Source of the DNA: an uncultured Thermoanaerobacteraceae bacterium | GTDB taxonomy: Bacteria; Bacillota; DSM-12270; Thermacetogeniales; Thermacetogeniaceae | NCBI GenBank assembly: GCA_937914965.1 | Contig: CALGIY010000375.1 | Coordinates: 1-6,517 of the forward strand | Direction: 5' to 3' | DNA: 6,517 bases | In this document: positions 1 to 5,627 of the stretch, one piece after another | How the letters are laid out: each line of letters begins with the position of its first letter | Numbering within the stretch: position 1 is the stretch's first letter | Program-made: the position numbers and the translations under genes | The notes under the pieces: model-generated | Seen by the model: only the letters and a program-made list of their open reading frames with translations | Told to the model about the DNA's origin: nothing | Database searches by the model: none

Positions 1-735
1 AATTTGGGGTGTAATTTCATGGGTAATTCCTGCGGAATTACCGTATACTTTTATGATTTTCCAAAAACCTTGACGGCTCAGGCGTCTGCCATGGTTATTC
101 AAAAAGACCGCTCGCACGAAACTTTTCTTTCTTAACTTTAACCTGCTATGAGAAAGGTATTCATTGATATATCGGCATGCTACTTTACCGATAGGGATCA
201 ACCGCTCCCGGGACCCTTTACCTAGACAGCGAACAAACCCCATCTCCAAATTCAGATGTTCTGTATCTAACCCTAGCATTTCCGAAATACGCATCCCTGA
301 AGCATACAATAATTCCAACATCGCCTTATCCCGCAGTCCCATCACCGTTCCGGGGTTTGGCTGCGCAAGGAGTTGTTCCACATCCTGGACACTTAAAACC
401 AACGGGAGATTCTTTTCCAGTTTTGGTGAGGTTAGATTCTCAGTAGGATCTGCAGTTATCTTAGCTTCTTGTAATAGAAAACGGTACAAACTGCGGATCG
501 CCGCTAGTTTACGGGACCGTGTCCGGGCGCTCAGATTCTGTTGGCGCAGCTGATTTAAGAAGTTTAGAACCTCACTCGGAGCTGCTTTCTGAAAAGTCAG
601 TTTCTGCCCGGATAAAAACGATGCATACTGCTCCAGGTCGTAGCGGTAAGAAAGAACTGTATTATGAGCGAGCCCCCTCTCTACCCGCAAAAATGTCAAA
701 AAGTCATCTAAAAGACAAGCATATTCTTCTTTCAA
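1..735 (-). CDS. xerD: Tyrosine site-specific recombinase XerD, C-terminus cut by the window edge
   Basis: XerD works with XerC at the dif site near the replication terminus to resolve chromosome dimers into monomers before division. The visible 245 codons form one open frame to base 1 with no frameshift. The N-terminal SAM-like DNA-binding domain spans about residues 5-90 and the catalytic domain begins near 110. Catalytic Arg is in ASGMRISE (R149) and the beta-hairpin Lys in GKGSRERLIP (K173), close to their places in E. coli XerD (R148, K172). The rest of the active site (HxxR arginine, second His/Trp, nucleophilic Tyr) lies outside. The last residues are ITPQI where ITPH is usual. Start is TTG at 733-735, six bases after GGGGGAAG; the TTG five bases upstream meets a stop at once. 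It lies downstream of spoIIM and the small membrane protein, as in related genomes, but has its own sigma-H-like promoter. XerC or an integrase is less likely given this context. Confidence 0.93.
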   Translation of the reverse strand, partial: MKEEYACLLDDFLTFLRVERGLAHNTVLSYRYDLEQYASFLSGQKLTFQKAAPSEVLNFLNQLRQQNLSARTRSRKLAAIRSLYRFLLQEAKITADPTENLTSPKLEKNLPLVLSVQDVEQLLAQPNPGTVMGLRDKAMLELLYASGMRISEMLGLDTEHLNLEMGFVRCLGKGSRERLIPIGKVACRYINEYLSHSRLKLRKKSFVRAVFLNNHGRRLSRQGFWKIIKVYGNSAGITHEITPQI

Positions 736-741
736 TACAAA

Positions 742-749
742 CTTCCCCC
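742..749 (-). promoter_or_regulatory. Ribosome binding site of xerD
   Basis: GGGGGAAG on the minus strand lies six bases before the TTG at 735. It decides the start, because the first in-frame ATG is well inside the conserved catalytic domain and no other start codon has a comparable purine-rich site. Confidence 0.7.
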
Positions 750-771
750 GTTAAATTTTTCCTCTTTAAGA

Positions 772-798
772 ATTCCACATATAAAAAAGAACTCCTCC
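772..798 (-). promoter_or_regulatory. Sigma-H-type promoter upstream of xerD
   Basis: Reading the minus strand, GGAGGAGTT (790-798) is followed by an 11-nt T-rich spacer and GTGGAAT (772-778). The Spo0H (sigma-H) consensus is RNAGGAWWW, 11-12 nt, RNNGAAT, so only one base of the -35 element departs from it and the spacing is exact. A transcript would begin near 764, leaving a leader of about 30 nt that contains the xerD ribosome binding site. Sigma-H serves the transition state and early sporulation in Firmicutes, so this suggests XerD is raised when the last replication round must be resolved. The -35 element overlaps the 3' arm of the hairpin at 783-820. No start site has been mapped. Confidence 0.66.
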
Positions 799-820
799 CT
801 ATCTCCTAGGAGATGCGAGG
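783..820 (-). terminator. Probable intrinsic terminator after the spoIIM/small membrane protein unit
   Basis: Twenty bases past the stop of the 85-residue gene, the minus strand can fold as CCTC (817-820), ATCTC (810-814), loop CTAG, GAGAT (801-805), GAGG (794-797), then after five bases a run of six T (783-788). An A-run on the 5' side (821-825) could pair with the T-run. The core 801-814 is a perfect 14-bp palindrome. An internal loop and the gap before the T-run make it a moderate terminator. Its 3' arm and T-run double as the -35 and spacer of the xerD promoter. Confidence 0.45.
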
Positions 821-840
821 TTTTTACTGCATAAGACCTG

Positions 841-1098
841 TTAATTACCAGAGGAACCCGGTTCCTTCCCATAATAAATCTGCTGTATTTTTTCCAGTAA
901 AGTAGCATCTTGCGACGGTTTTTCCTCGGCTTTTTGCTCCACCCGCATGAGATCGGATTGATCCTCGCGATCTGCTAGTCCACTCGCTATGAAAGAAAGA
1001 AACTGTGGAATAATCAAACCAATTAACAACAGGAACAGCAGGAGCCTAAACACAACCGATGCCTTGCGCTTCCAATTCGTGATGGTGATGAGCAGCAT
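841..1098 (-). CDS. Small single-pass membrane protein, position of YqzK
   Basis: An 85-residue protein of unknown function. It has a short basic N-terminus (WKRK at 9-12), one strongly hydrophobic segment at about residues 15-38 and a hydrophilic, charged tail of about 45 residues with the end LLEKIQQIYYGKEP. The positive-inside rule puts the N-terminus in the cytoplasm and the tail outside, or in the intermembrane space of a sporulating cell. AGGAGG at 1108-1113 lies nine bases before the ATG, which supports the start. It sits between spoIIM and xerD, where Bacillus has the small protein YqzK (DUF4227); size and topology agree but I cannot show sequence homology. It is 98 nt from spoIIM and probably shares its transcript, ending at the hairpin at 783-820. 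Confidence 0.72.
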   Translation of the reverse strand: MLLITITNWKRKASVVFRLLLFLLLIGLIIPQFLSFIASGLADREDQSDLMRVEQKAEEKPSQDATLLEKIQQIYYGKEPGSSGN

Positions 1099-1196
1099 AA
1101 CATCCTGCCTCCTCAGGTTTCTATAATCTCCATAATCTGGGTACCCTTCTTGTTATTATACGCCCCATACCAACAGATAGAACTAGATTTGCCTAG

Positions 1197-1826
1197 TTAA
1201 TGGAAAAGAGAGAGAATCAAGCGCAGTAATCCTGGTACCAAGTAGGCTTCTACCCAGGCACCGATTAGGACCAACAGAAGGAAGAATAAAAAAAGAAGAG
1301 AATAGACACCCAAGCGTTGAAAGGGAGCATCCCGCTGGCCTCGCAGGAGGGTGAAAGAAAAATAAAAGGCCAAGGCTCCAGCACCAAGAAAGGCAGGGAT
1401 ATAACAGAGATTCTGGGGGAGTACACCAGCCAGGGCCAGGACCAGTCCCTGCCCCGCTGCTTCCTGCACCAGATAACCTACAGTGAAACCAATAATGAAT
1501 CCTCTTGCTCCAATCACAAGAATGATCAAGGGACTTCCTACCACTGTTAAACCAAAAATCCAGAGAAGTCCCAGGGAGAATGCCTGCATACTGAGGATTT
1601 GACACCAAGCTTTGAATCCGGAAAATGACTGCCCTGAAAAGGCAGAAGCCTCTTTGAGAAAAAAGTCAAGATACTGACGCAGTTCTTCCTGAACCAACGG
1701 ATTAATGCCACGCAGCGTCAACGCCCCGCAAACCAACCCACACAGGAAAATTCCTATTACCATGAGCACAGGAATAAGCATGTCCCTTTGACTAGCAATG
1801 GCAACTGGTATCCTGGCCAAGCGCAT
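1197..1826 (-). CDS. spoIIM: Stage II sporulation protein M (engulfment complex membrane subunit)
   Basis: SpoIIM is the polytopic membrane anchor of the SpoIID-SpoIIM-SpoIIP complex, which remodels septal peptidoglycan so that the mother cell can engulf the forespore. The 209 residues match the usual length (about 210-215). Hydrophobic stretches lie at about 17-38, 80-102, 100-122, 127-160 (probably more than one pass) and 172-193, with a soluble loop of about 40 residues after the first. The LPQN signature at 136-139, followed by IP, is typical of the SpoIIM/DUF95 family. The ATG at 1826 follows GGGGGAGG with a six-base gap, an excellent ribosome binding site. The gene starts 74 nt after the ComB-like gene stop, and that gap holds a possible sigma-E promoter, fitting the mother-cell expression known for spoIIM in Bacillus. 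A 6-bp inverted repeat (1181-1186/1193-1198) overlaps its stop but lacks a T-run. Confidence 0.9.
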   Translation of the reverse strand: MRLARIPVAIASQRDMLIPVLMVIGIFLCGLVCGALTLRGINPLVQEELRQYLDFFLKEASAFSGQSFSGFKAWCQILSMQAFSLGLLWIFGLTVVGSPLIILVIGARGFIIGFTVGYLVQEAAGQGLVLALAGVLPQNLCYIPAFLGAGALAFYFSFTLLRGQRDAPFQRLGVYSLLFLFFLLLVLIGAWVEAYLVPGLLRLILSLFH

Positions 1827-1865
1827 GATTTACCTCCCCCGGTCAGCAAACTGATCTCCTTTAAG

Positions 1866-1896
1866 AGTCTATGCCGGGAAAAATAAACCAATTACA
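1866..1896 (-). promoter_or_regulatory. Possible sigma-E promoter of spoIIM
   Basis: On the minus strand CATAGACT (1866-1873) fits the sigma-E -10 pattern CATANANT. TGTAATT (1890-1896), 16 nt upstream, is only a partial match to the -35 element (KMATATT). The predicted transcript would start near 1859, about 33 nt before the spoIIM ATG, a sensible leader. spoIIM is known to be sigma-E dependent in Bacillus, which is the main reason to take this match seriously. The -35 part is weak. Confidence 0.33.
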
Positions 1897-1900
1897 GAGA

Positions 1901-2569
1901 CTATGAAATTCTTCGCGATAAAAGGCGTTCTGCTAGGTAGTGGGTGGCCAGGACATCCTCTAGGGCCTTGCCGCTGGATGCAACAAGAGCAAGCCCTCGC
2001 CGCTTTTCTTCGGCAAGTTTTAGGGCTCTATCGACTGCCAATTCGGCATTCTCCCATCCTGTGAATCCCGGGGTGCGTGCGACAGTACCAGTTATAACCG
2101 ATGCACCTGCATTAAACGCAGTATCAAAAGCTGTTCCACCGCAGTCGGTAACAGCAACTACAACTTTATTTTTAAAATCAACCAATTTGGATATTTCCGC
2201 ACCCTGATTCGGGTAGATACCGACCTCACTGACACCTGCCAGATGAAGGCCTTCCAGAAGACCGGCAGCACATTCCCGCCGCTCCCCTTCGATCCCGATC
2301 CGGGGCTCGGCAATGACCACTACTTCTGAGCCCAGTTTTTTGGCTAAAGCCGCTGCATGTCTTCCTACAGCTCCTGGATCCACAGGCACCGGGGCTTTAC
2401 AGGATACCGGACTCGCCCCCAAAACCAGGGCAGCACCATTCTGAATGGCAACCTCTAGTGTTGTACTCATATCGATCACATCTACGATCACAACTACCTG
2501 CCCAGCACAGGCTGCCTGGTAAGCGCCGCTGGCATCAGTGGTTATTGTAATCACCGGCTCATAGTTCAC
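1901..2569 (-). CDS. Divergent ComB-like (2-phosphosulfolactate phosphatase superfamily) protein, function unknown
   Basis: A soluble 222-residue alpha/beta protein with no signal peptide or membrane segment. Residues 24-46 (VVVIVDVIDMSTTLEVAIQNGA) resemble the opening of the ComB family, DVLRATTT...ALANGA. Residues 141-166 (TDCGGTAFDTAFNAGASVI...) resemble its later TTNGT...A...A block. ComB is an Mg-dependent phosphatase in coenzyme M or sulfolactate synthesis. Here the usual Arg of the first motif is Asp33 and the NGT block is altered, so the classical substrate is doubtful. Start: GTG at 2569, nine bases after AGGAAGG. The ATG at 2578 abuts that site, and the TTG at 2605 has none. It follows the EndoQ-like gene after a 199-nt gap and precedes spoIIM by 74 nt. 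The family assignment rests on motif resemblance only; the role is unknown. Confidence 0.6.
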   Translation of the reverse strand: MNYEPVITITTDASGAYQAACAGQVVVIVDVIDMSTTLEVAIQNGAALVLGASPVSCKAPVPVDPGAVGRHAAALAKKLGSEVVVIAEPRIGIEGERRECAAGLLEGLHLAGVSEVGIYPNQGAEISKLVDFKNKVVVAVTDCGGTAFDTAFNAGASVITGTVARTPGFTGWENAELAVDRALKLAEEKRRGLALVASSGKALEDVLATHYLAERLLSRRIS

Positions 2570-2578
2570 TGTTACCAT

Positions 2579-2585
2579 CCTTCCT
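2579..2585 (-). promoter_or_regulatory. Ribosome binding site deciding the GTG start of the ComB-like gene
   Basis: AGGAAGG lies nine bases before the GTG at 2567-2569. It directly touches the ATG at 2576-2578 (no spacing) and is downstream of the TTG at 2603-2605, so GTG is the best-served start. Confidence 0.6.
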
Positions 2586-2605
2586 AAAATAAATGCCTGA
2601 AGCAA

Positions 2606-2777
2606 GATGTCAGATGCCAGAAACTAGCAGAATAATGACAAATACTGGTTCTAAAGCAGCTCCAAAACCTGACTTCGCCTGACAATCCGGGGAGCACTTT
2701 TCACACAGTCTGCCGTTTACGGGTCCTTTGGTGTACAACGGGATAGTGGGACAGCAGAACCGTCCCGGTGTCCAGCT
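2606..2777. other. Intergenic gap between the EndoQ-like and ComB-like genes
   Basis: This 172-nt stretch holds the REP-like palindrome next to the EndoQ-like stop. On the minus strand it also carries a 42-codon frame from TTG 2738 to TGA 2610 with C12, C15 and C19 and a hydrophobic tail, but no ribosome binding site. TTGTCA occurs twice on the minus strand without a matching -10 box, so no promoter for the ComB-like gene is convincing. No T-run terminator is seen. Confidence 0.5.
2748..2773. repeat. REP-like palindromic element
   Basis: The plus strand reads GGGACAGCAGAACCGTCCC (2748-2766) and then GGTGTCC. GGGAC pairs with GTCCC (5 bp, 9-nt loop), and GGACA (2749-2753) can instead pair with TGTCC (2769-2773), giving two alternative hairpins. 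From memory, palindromes built on GGGACRG...GAACCGTCCC are dispersed intergenic repeats in many Firmicutes and other bacteria, often linked to REP-type (Y1/RAYT) transposases; I could not search for copies. It begins five bases past the EndoQ-like stop. No T-run follows on either strand, so an intrinsic terminator is unlikely. No transposase gene is visible here. Confidence 0.45.
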
Positions 2778-3962
2778 CTACTTTTGTACCTTTCCGTAGG
2801 TTCCTCCGCCTCCGGCGGCAATGACTAATTTACCCTGGCGTGCATCCTGGATTACTTTGCCCACTTTTTCTCCTACCGTTTCCACTAGATCCTCATATCT
2901 TGCCGTGTGGAGAACATTCATTTCCGTACCGAAGCGGTCCAGGAGGCGCGAGATGGTTTTCGGGCCCACCCCTGGCAAGAAGATCAAGGGAACCTGGTAA
3001 TGGTAAGGTGGGCGTGCTTCAGGATGGCAGGGAACATCCCAATCCGCAATCTCCCGAAGCCGATCAAAAACACCTTTGACGACCTTTGAACTTCCACAGG
3101 CAGGGCATGCTGTTACCGGAGGGGCTTCACTAGCTATTCTGCCGCAGCTGAGACAAAAGGTCCGGTGGTATTTACCCAACCGGGGATTGAGCCCGTAGTT
3201 GGCCAGAACTCGCCTTTCCTCCAACCCCTGCAGTGCCATCAGCAGTTCCTGCCAGCTGGGTTCAGCAAGCAGTAATAGGTTGTATTCCCGCCCCAAATTT
3301 TTCAGGGAATGAGCATCCGAATTACTTAAAAAAGTCAGTGCAGCCAGTTCTGCCAGTTGGTCAGCCATCATTGTGTCTGAACTTAAGCCCAGTTCTAAGG
3401 CGAAAACTCTCTCGAAACCCTCTGCCCCCAGCAGCTCTTTAATACTGTTGGTACACTGTCCGTAAACACCTTTGTGGGGTGTAAAGGCATGGGACAGCAT
3501 AAAGATACCGTTACGCTTCACTACCTCATCAAGAATCGTTCGAGCTGGTAGGTGGCAGCGCTGGGTACTCAGTTCTGGGTTAGTTATCTGGCCTGCCAAA
3601 TACTTGGAAAAGGAACGCAGTTCATTAAGGTTAGGAAAATAGGCCAACCAGTGAGCACACTTACCGTTTTCCTCGGTTGTTTCTATTTCTGCCCCTGTGA
3701 TAATCGTCAATGATTCCTGATAGCGCAGCCCTCCACCAGGAAGTTCCCGGGCTGCACCTTCACCAACCATAACCTCTAGTTCAGTGCACAACCTGGGGCA
3801 AGCAGCATCAATGATCCCCAGGATATCGAGCCCCTTCCTGACCGCTGCCTCCTCTAATACCTGTGGAATCGTTTGTCTGCGCGACGCGGTCACCTTTACC
3901 GGGAACCCAGTCATGGTACGGCCGATGTGTACATGCAGGTCAGCAAAATATTTATTTAACAT
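2778..3962 (-). CDS. EndoQ-like PHP-domain DNA repair endonuclease (TIGR00375 family)
   Basis: Characterised EndoQ enzymes nick DNA 5' to deaminated bases (uracil, hypoxanthine, xanthine) and abasic sites. The 394 residues show the full architecture. The PHP metal site is DLHVH (D8, H10, H12), D52 in GIIDAACP, E92 in GAEIE, H104 in AHWLAYFP, H158 in SHAFTPHKGVYG and D216/H218 in SNSDAHS. A C4 zinc ribbon follows (C270, C273, C286, C289), then a helix-hairpin-helix (LPGVGPKTISRLLDRFG, about 329-345) and the family's usual C-terminal GGGGTYG. The ATG is three residues before YFADLHVH and overlaps the NudF stop in ATGTTAA, with only a weak GGAT site, so translation is probably coupled to nudF. 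All metal ligands seem present, so an active enzyme is expected. Older annotations of this family call it a helicase or PHP protein. Confidence in family is high; substrate is inferred. Confidence 0.88.
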   Translation of the reverse strand: MLNKYFADLHVHIGRTMTGFPVKVTASRRQTIPQVLEEAAVRKGLDILGIIDAACPRLCTELEVMVGEGAARELPGGGLRYQESLTIITGAEIETTEENGKCAHWLAYFPNLNELRSFSKYLAGQITNPELSTQRCHLPARTILDEVVKRNGIFMLSHAFTPHKGVYGQCTNSIKELLGAEGFERVFALELGLSSDTMMADQLAELAALTFLSNSDAHSLKNLGREYNLLLLAEPSWQELLMALQGLEERRVLANYGLNPRLGKYHRTFCLSCGRIASEAPPVTACPACGSSKVVKGVFDRLREIADWDVPCHPEARPPYHYQVPLIFLPGVGPKTISRLLDRFGTEMNVLHTARYEDLVETVGEKVGKVIQDARQGKLVIAAGGGGTYGKVQK

Positions 3963-4513
3963 TTTTCATCCAGAGCACTGCAGGCAAGGACTCCAAGGAC
4001 AGTCTTGGCATCCTTAAACTCGCCAGCTAAAGCCATCTGACGGACCTGGTCCAGCGGCATGGTCACTGCATCGATAAACTCACCATCATCCGGGTGTGCT
4101 TCACCTTTTTGTAGTCCCTTAGCCAGCACCAAGTAAAGGAGTTCGTCACAAAAGCCTGGTGATGTGTAAAAGGAAAATAGTACCCGCCACTTTGCAGCAC
4201 GGAAACCTGTTTCCTCCTCCAGTTCCCGCCGGGCACAGGTCAATGGTTCTTCCCCAGCATCCCGTTTCCCTGCAGGCAGCTCCAGCAGGATCTCACCTGT
4301 AGCATGCCGATACTGGCGTACCATCACCACTTCCCCTTGATCAGTTAGCGGTAGGATGACCACAGCTCCCGGGTGTCTGACAACTTCACGTTTGGCAACC
4401 TTTCCGTCCGGCAGTTGAACAGTATCTACCTGTACCTTAATGATCTTTCCCTGAAATATCTCCTCTGTTGAAACCAACTCTTCTTTAAGCCTGGCTTCCA
4501 GCGTCTCTTCCAT
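3956..4513 (-). CDS. nudF: ADP-ribose pyrophosphatase, Nudix family
   Basis: Hydrolyses ADP-ribose, and probably other nucleoside diphosphate sugars, to AMP and sugar phosphate with Mg2+, in the cytosol. The 185-residue length equals that of Bacillus NudF. The Nudix box is complete at 82-104: G82, five residues, E88, seven residues, then RELEEETGF, with metal-binding E97, E100 and E101. Pro119 in SPGF is 15 residues after the box, the spacing that marks the ADP-ribose subfamily. The N-terminal strands before the box (FQGKIIKVQVD) are the usual dimerisation part. The ATG at 4513 follows AAGGGAG by seven bases; the longer frame from TTG at 4573 lacks a binding site and would begin inside the DUF3866 gene. 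The gene is 31 nt after DUF3866 and overlaps the EndoQ-like gene by seven bases. Confidence 0.9.
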   Translation of the reverse strand: MEETLEARLKEELVSTEEIFQGKIIKVQVDTVQLPDGKVAKREVVRHPGAVVILPLTDQGEVVMVRQYRHATGEILLELPAGKRDAGEEPLTCARRELEEETGFRAAKWRVLFSFYTSPGFCDELLYLVLAKGLQKGEAHPDDGEFIDAVTMPLDQVRQMALAGEFKDAKTVLGVLACSALDEKC

Positions 4514-4520
4514 TCTCCCT

Positions 4521-4527
4521 CTCCCTT
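4521..4527 (-). promoter_or_regulatory. Ribosome binding site deciding the nudF start
   Basis: AAGGGAG lies seven bases before the ATG at 4511-4513, within a purine-rich tract in the 31-nt gap after the DUF3866 stop. It favours the 185-residue protein over a 205-residue form starting at TTG 4573. Confidence 0.65.
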
Positions 4528-4544
4528 TGCTGTTAAGATCATTA

Positions 4545-5627
4545 TTATTTTTTGGATTGTAGTTCCGATGCAACCAAACCAGCCGCTCCAGCAGCCAGGA
4601 AGAAAGCAGGGTCGTCTTTAAAGGTTCGCCCCATACTGCTTACCTTGATCCCCTGATCATCCAGGTACCTCAAGGCAGGGCTGCCGTCCCTGACCACCAC
4701 CTTGTGGCGGGATAGGATACCTGACTGTTCAAGCTGTCTGTCAATTAAATCCCTCTGCACAGCCTCTACTTCTGGAAGAGCAACAACTGCCTCCCGTAAA
4801 GCTACTTTTCCTATTGCTGTCTGGGTGTGATGGCTCACTCCCCGATGTCGGGACCGTGTGTCAGCAAAATTGATCCTGGGAATAGCAACCGGCTGCCCCC
4901 CCAGTATACTAACAGCATTGATTATCTCTCCCTGCTCCAAAGCAGTTGTACCCCATTTTGTTCCAGTGCCCACAATACCAGGTCCCATGGTGACAACAAT
5001 GATATCCGCCTTCAGCACCTGGTAAGCTGCAATCAAACCAGAGTAGACATTCACACTCTCTAGATCTCCACCGAAAGCATTTCCAGCAGTAACTGTACCC
5101 ACAAGCATCCCTTTTGCTTTCAGAGTACGGACCACCTTGCTTAAGGGGATGGGGAGAGCCGCCCCGTCAGTCATCACATAGGCTATCCTTGTCTTCCCCC
5201 CCGCTGCTGCCAGGCACCCAGCAACAGCAGGTGCCAGCATGCTGTGCAGTGTCCCTACAACTACAGGTGTTCCCTCCAGAGAAGTAAACTCCTTGATCTC
5301 CTGGTGATCAGGGCTTGCCTCCTCCTCAACGCTGAGGACTTTCATCTGGTAAGGAGTGTAGCGCATTTTCATAATATGGCCAGGCCCCGGTTCCATAGAG
5401 GGCATCTGGCTCAAATTGGCAATCACGAAGTGGTAGCCCCCACTGCCTAAGTGGAGCTGCACAGCAGTGGTGTTTAAATAAACCTCATCACCAACAGCTG
5501 CCTTACCGGTAAGGGTAGAATAGTTCCAGGTGCGACAAGTATCTCCGCCAATCTCAACTATCAGCTCCTGGATATCGCTTTGATCCACTGTGATCTGGTT
5601 CACTTTCCCCTTTTTCCAAGAAATCAA
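4545..5627 (-). CDS. DUF3866 family protein, function unknown
   Basis: A 360-residue protein with no signal peptide or clear membrane segment, of the size and pattern of the DUF3866 family found mainly in Firmicutes and Actinobacteria. An N-terminal beta-rich part (1-75) looks like a small barrel. Conserved blocks follow: GPGHIMKMRYTPYQ (81-94), HSMLAP (128-133), YVMTDGAALP (150-159), TAGNAFGGDLESVNVYSGL (180-198), MGPGIVGTGTKWG (214-226) and RHRGVSHHT (260-268). The glycine-rich, acidic and histidine-rich blocks suggest a ligand- or metal-binding alpha/beta core, but no reaction is known to me. The start is TTG at 5627, seven bases after AAGGGA; it overlaps the peptidase stop as TTGA, so the two are translationally coupled. 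It is 31 nt ahead of nudF. Family call is confident, function is not. Confidence 0.85.
   Translation of the reverse strand: MISWKKGKVNQITVDQSDIQELIVEIGGDTCRTWNYSTLTGKAAVGDEVYLNTTAVQLHLGSGGYHFVIANLSQMPSMEPGPGHIMKMRYTPYQMKVLSVEEEASPDHQEIKEFTSLEGTPVVVGTLHSMLAPAVAGCLAAAGGKTRIAYVMTDGAALPIPLSKVVRTLKAKGMLVGTVTAGNAFGGDLESVNVYSGLIAAYQVLKADIIVVTMGPGIVGTGTKWGTTALEQGEIINAVSILGGQPVAIPRINFADTRSRHRGVSHHTQTAIGKVALREAVVALPEVEAVQRDLIDRQLEQSGILSRHKVVVRDGSPALRYLDDQGIKVSSMGRTFKDDPAFFLAAGAAGLVASELQSKK

Noticed and set aside
1..735. xerD as a pseudogene
   Set aside because: It first looked broken because no ATG-to-stop frame is present, but translating the minus strand from TTG 735 gives 245 unbroken codons to the window edge. 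The Gln at position 244 is kept as a separate observation.
164..809. Two plus-strand open frames of 129 and 96 codons at the left end
   Set aside because: They are antisense to xerD, whose minus-strand frame is intact with recognisable catalytic blocks. Neither translation resembles a known family. The second also runs through the xerD promoter region.
1155..1160. Perfect TATAAT on the minus strand between spoIIM and the 85-residue gene
   Set aside because: No acceptable -35 hexamer lies 16-18 nt upstream and there is no extended TGn motif, so a sigma-A promoter is not supported.
1181..1198. Inverted repeat AACTAG/CTAGTT overlapping the spoIIM stop
   Set aside because: Only six base pairs, A/T-rich and with no T-run, so not a credible terminator; the next gene probably shares the transcript.
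1183..1608. 141-codon minus-strand frame inside spoIIM
   Set aside because: It is a shifted frame of spoIIM, rich in Ser, Gly, Pro and Trp with no family resemblance; the spoIIM frame carries the transmembrane pattern and the good binding site.
2748..2773. Palindrome as intrinsic terminator of the EndoQ-like operon
   Set aside because: The stem is only 5 bp with a large loop, and no T-run follows on either strand; a REP-like repeat explains it better.
4514..4573. N-terminal extension of nudF from TTG 4573
   Set aside because: The extra 20 residues are Asn/Lys/Arg-rich and have no family match. The TTG has no binding site and overlaps the end of the DUF3866 gene, while ATG 4513 is well served.
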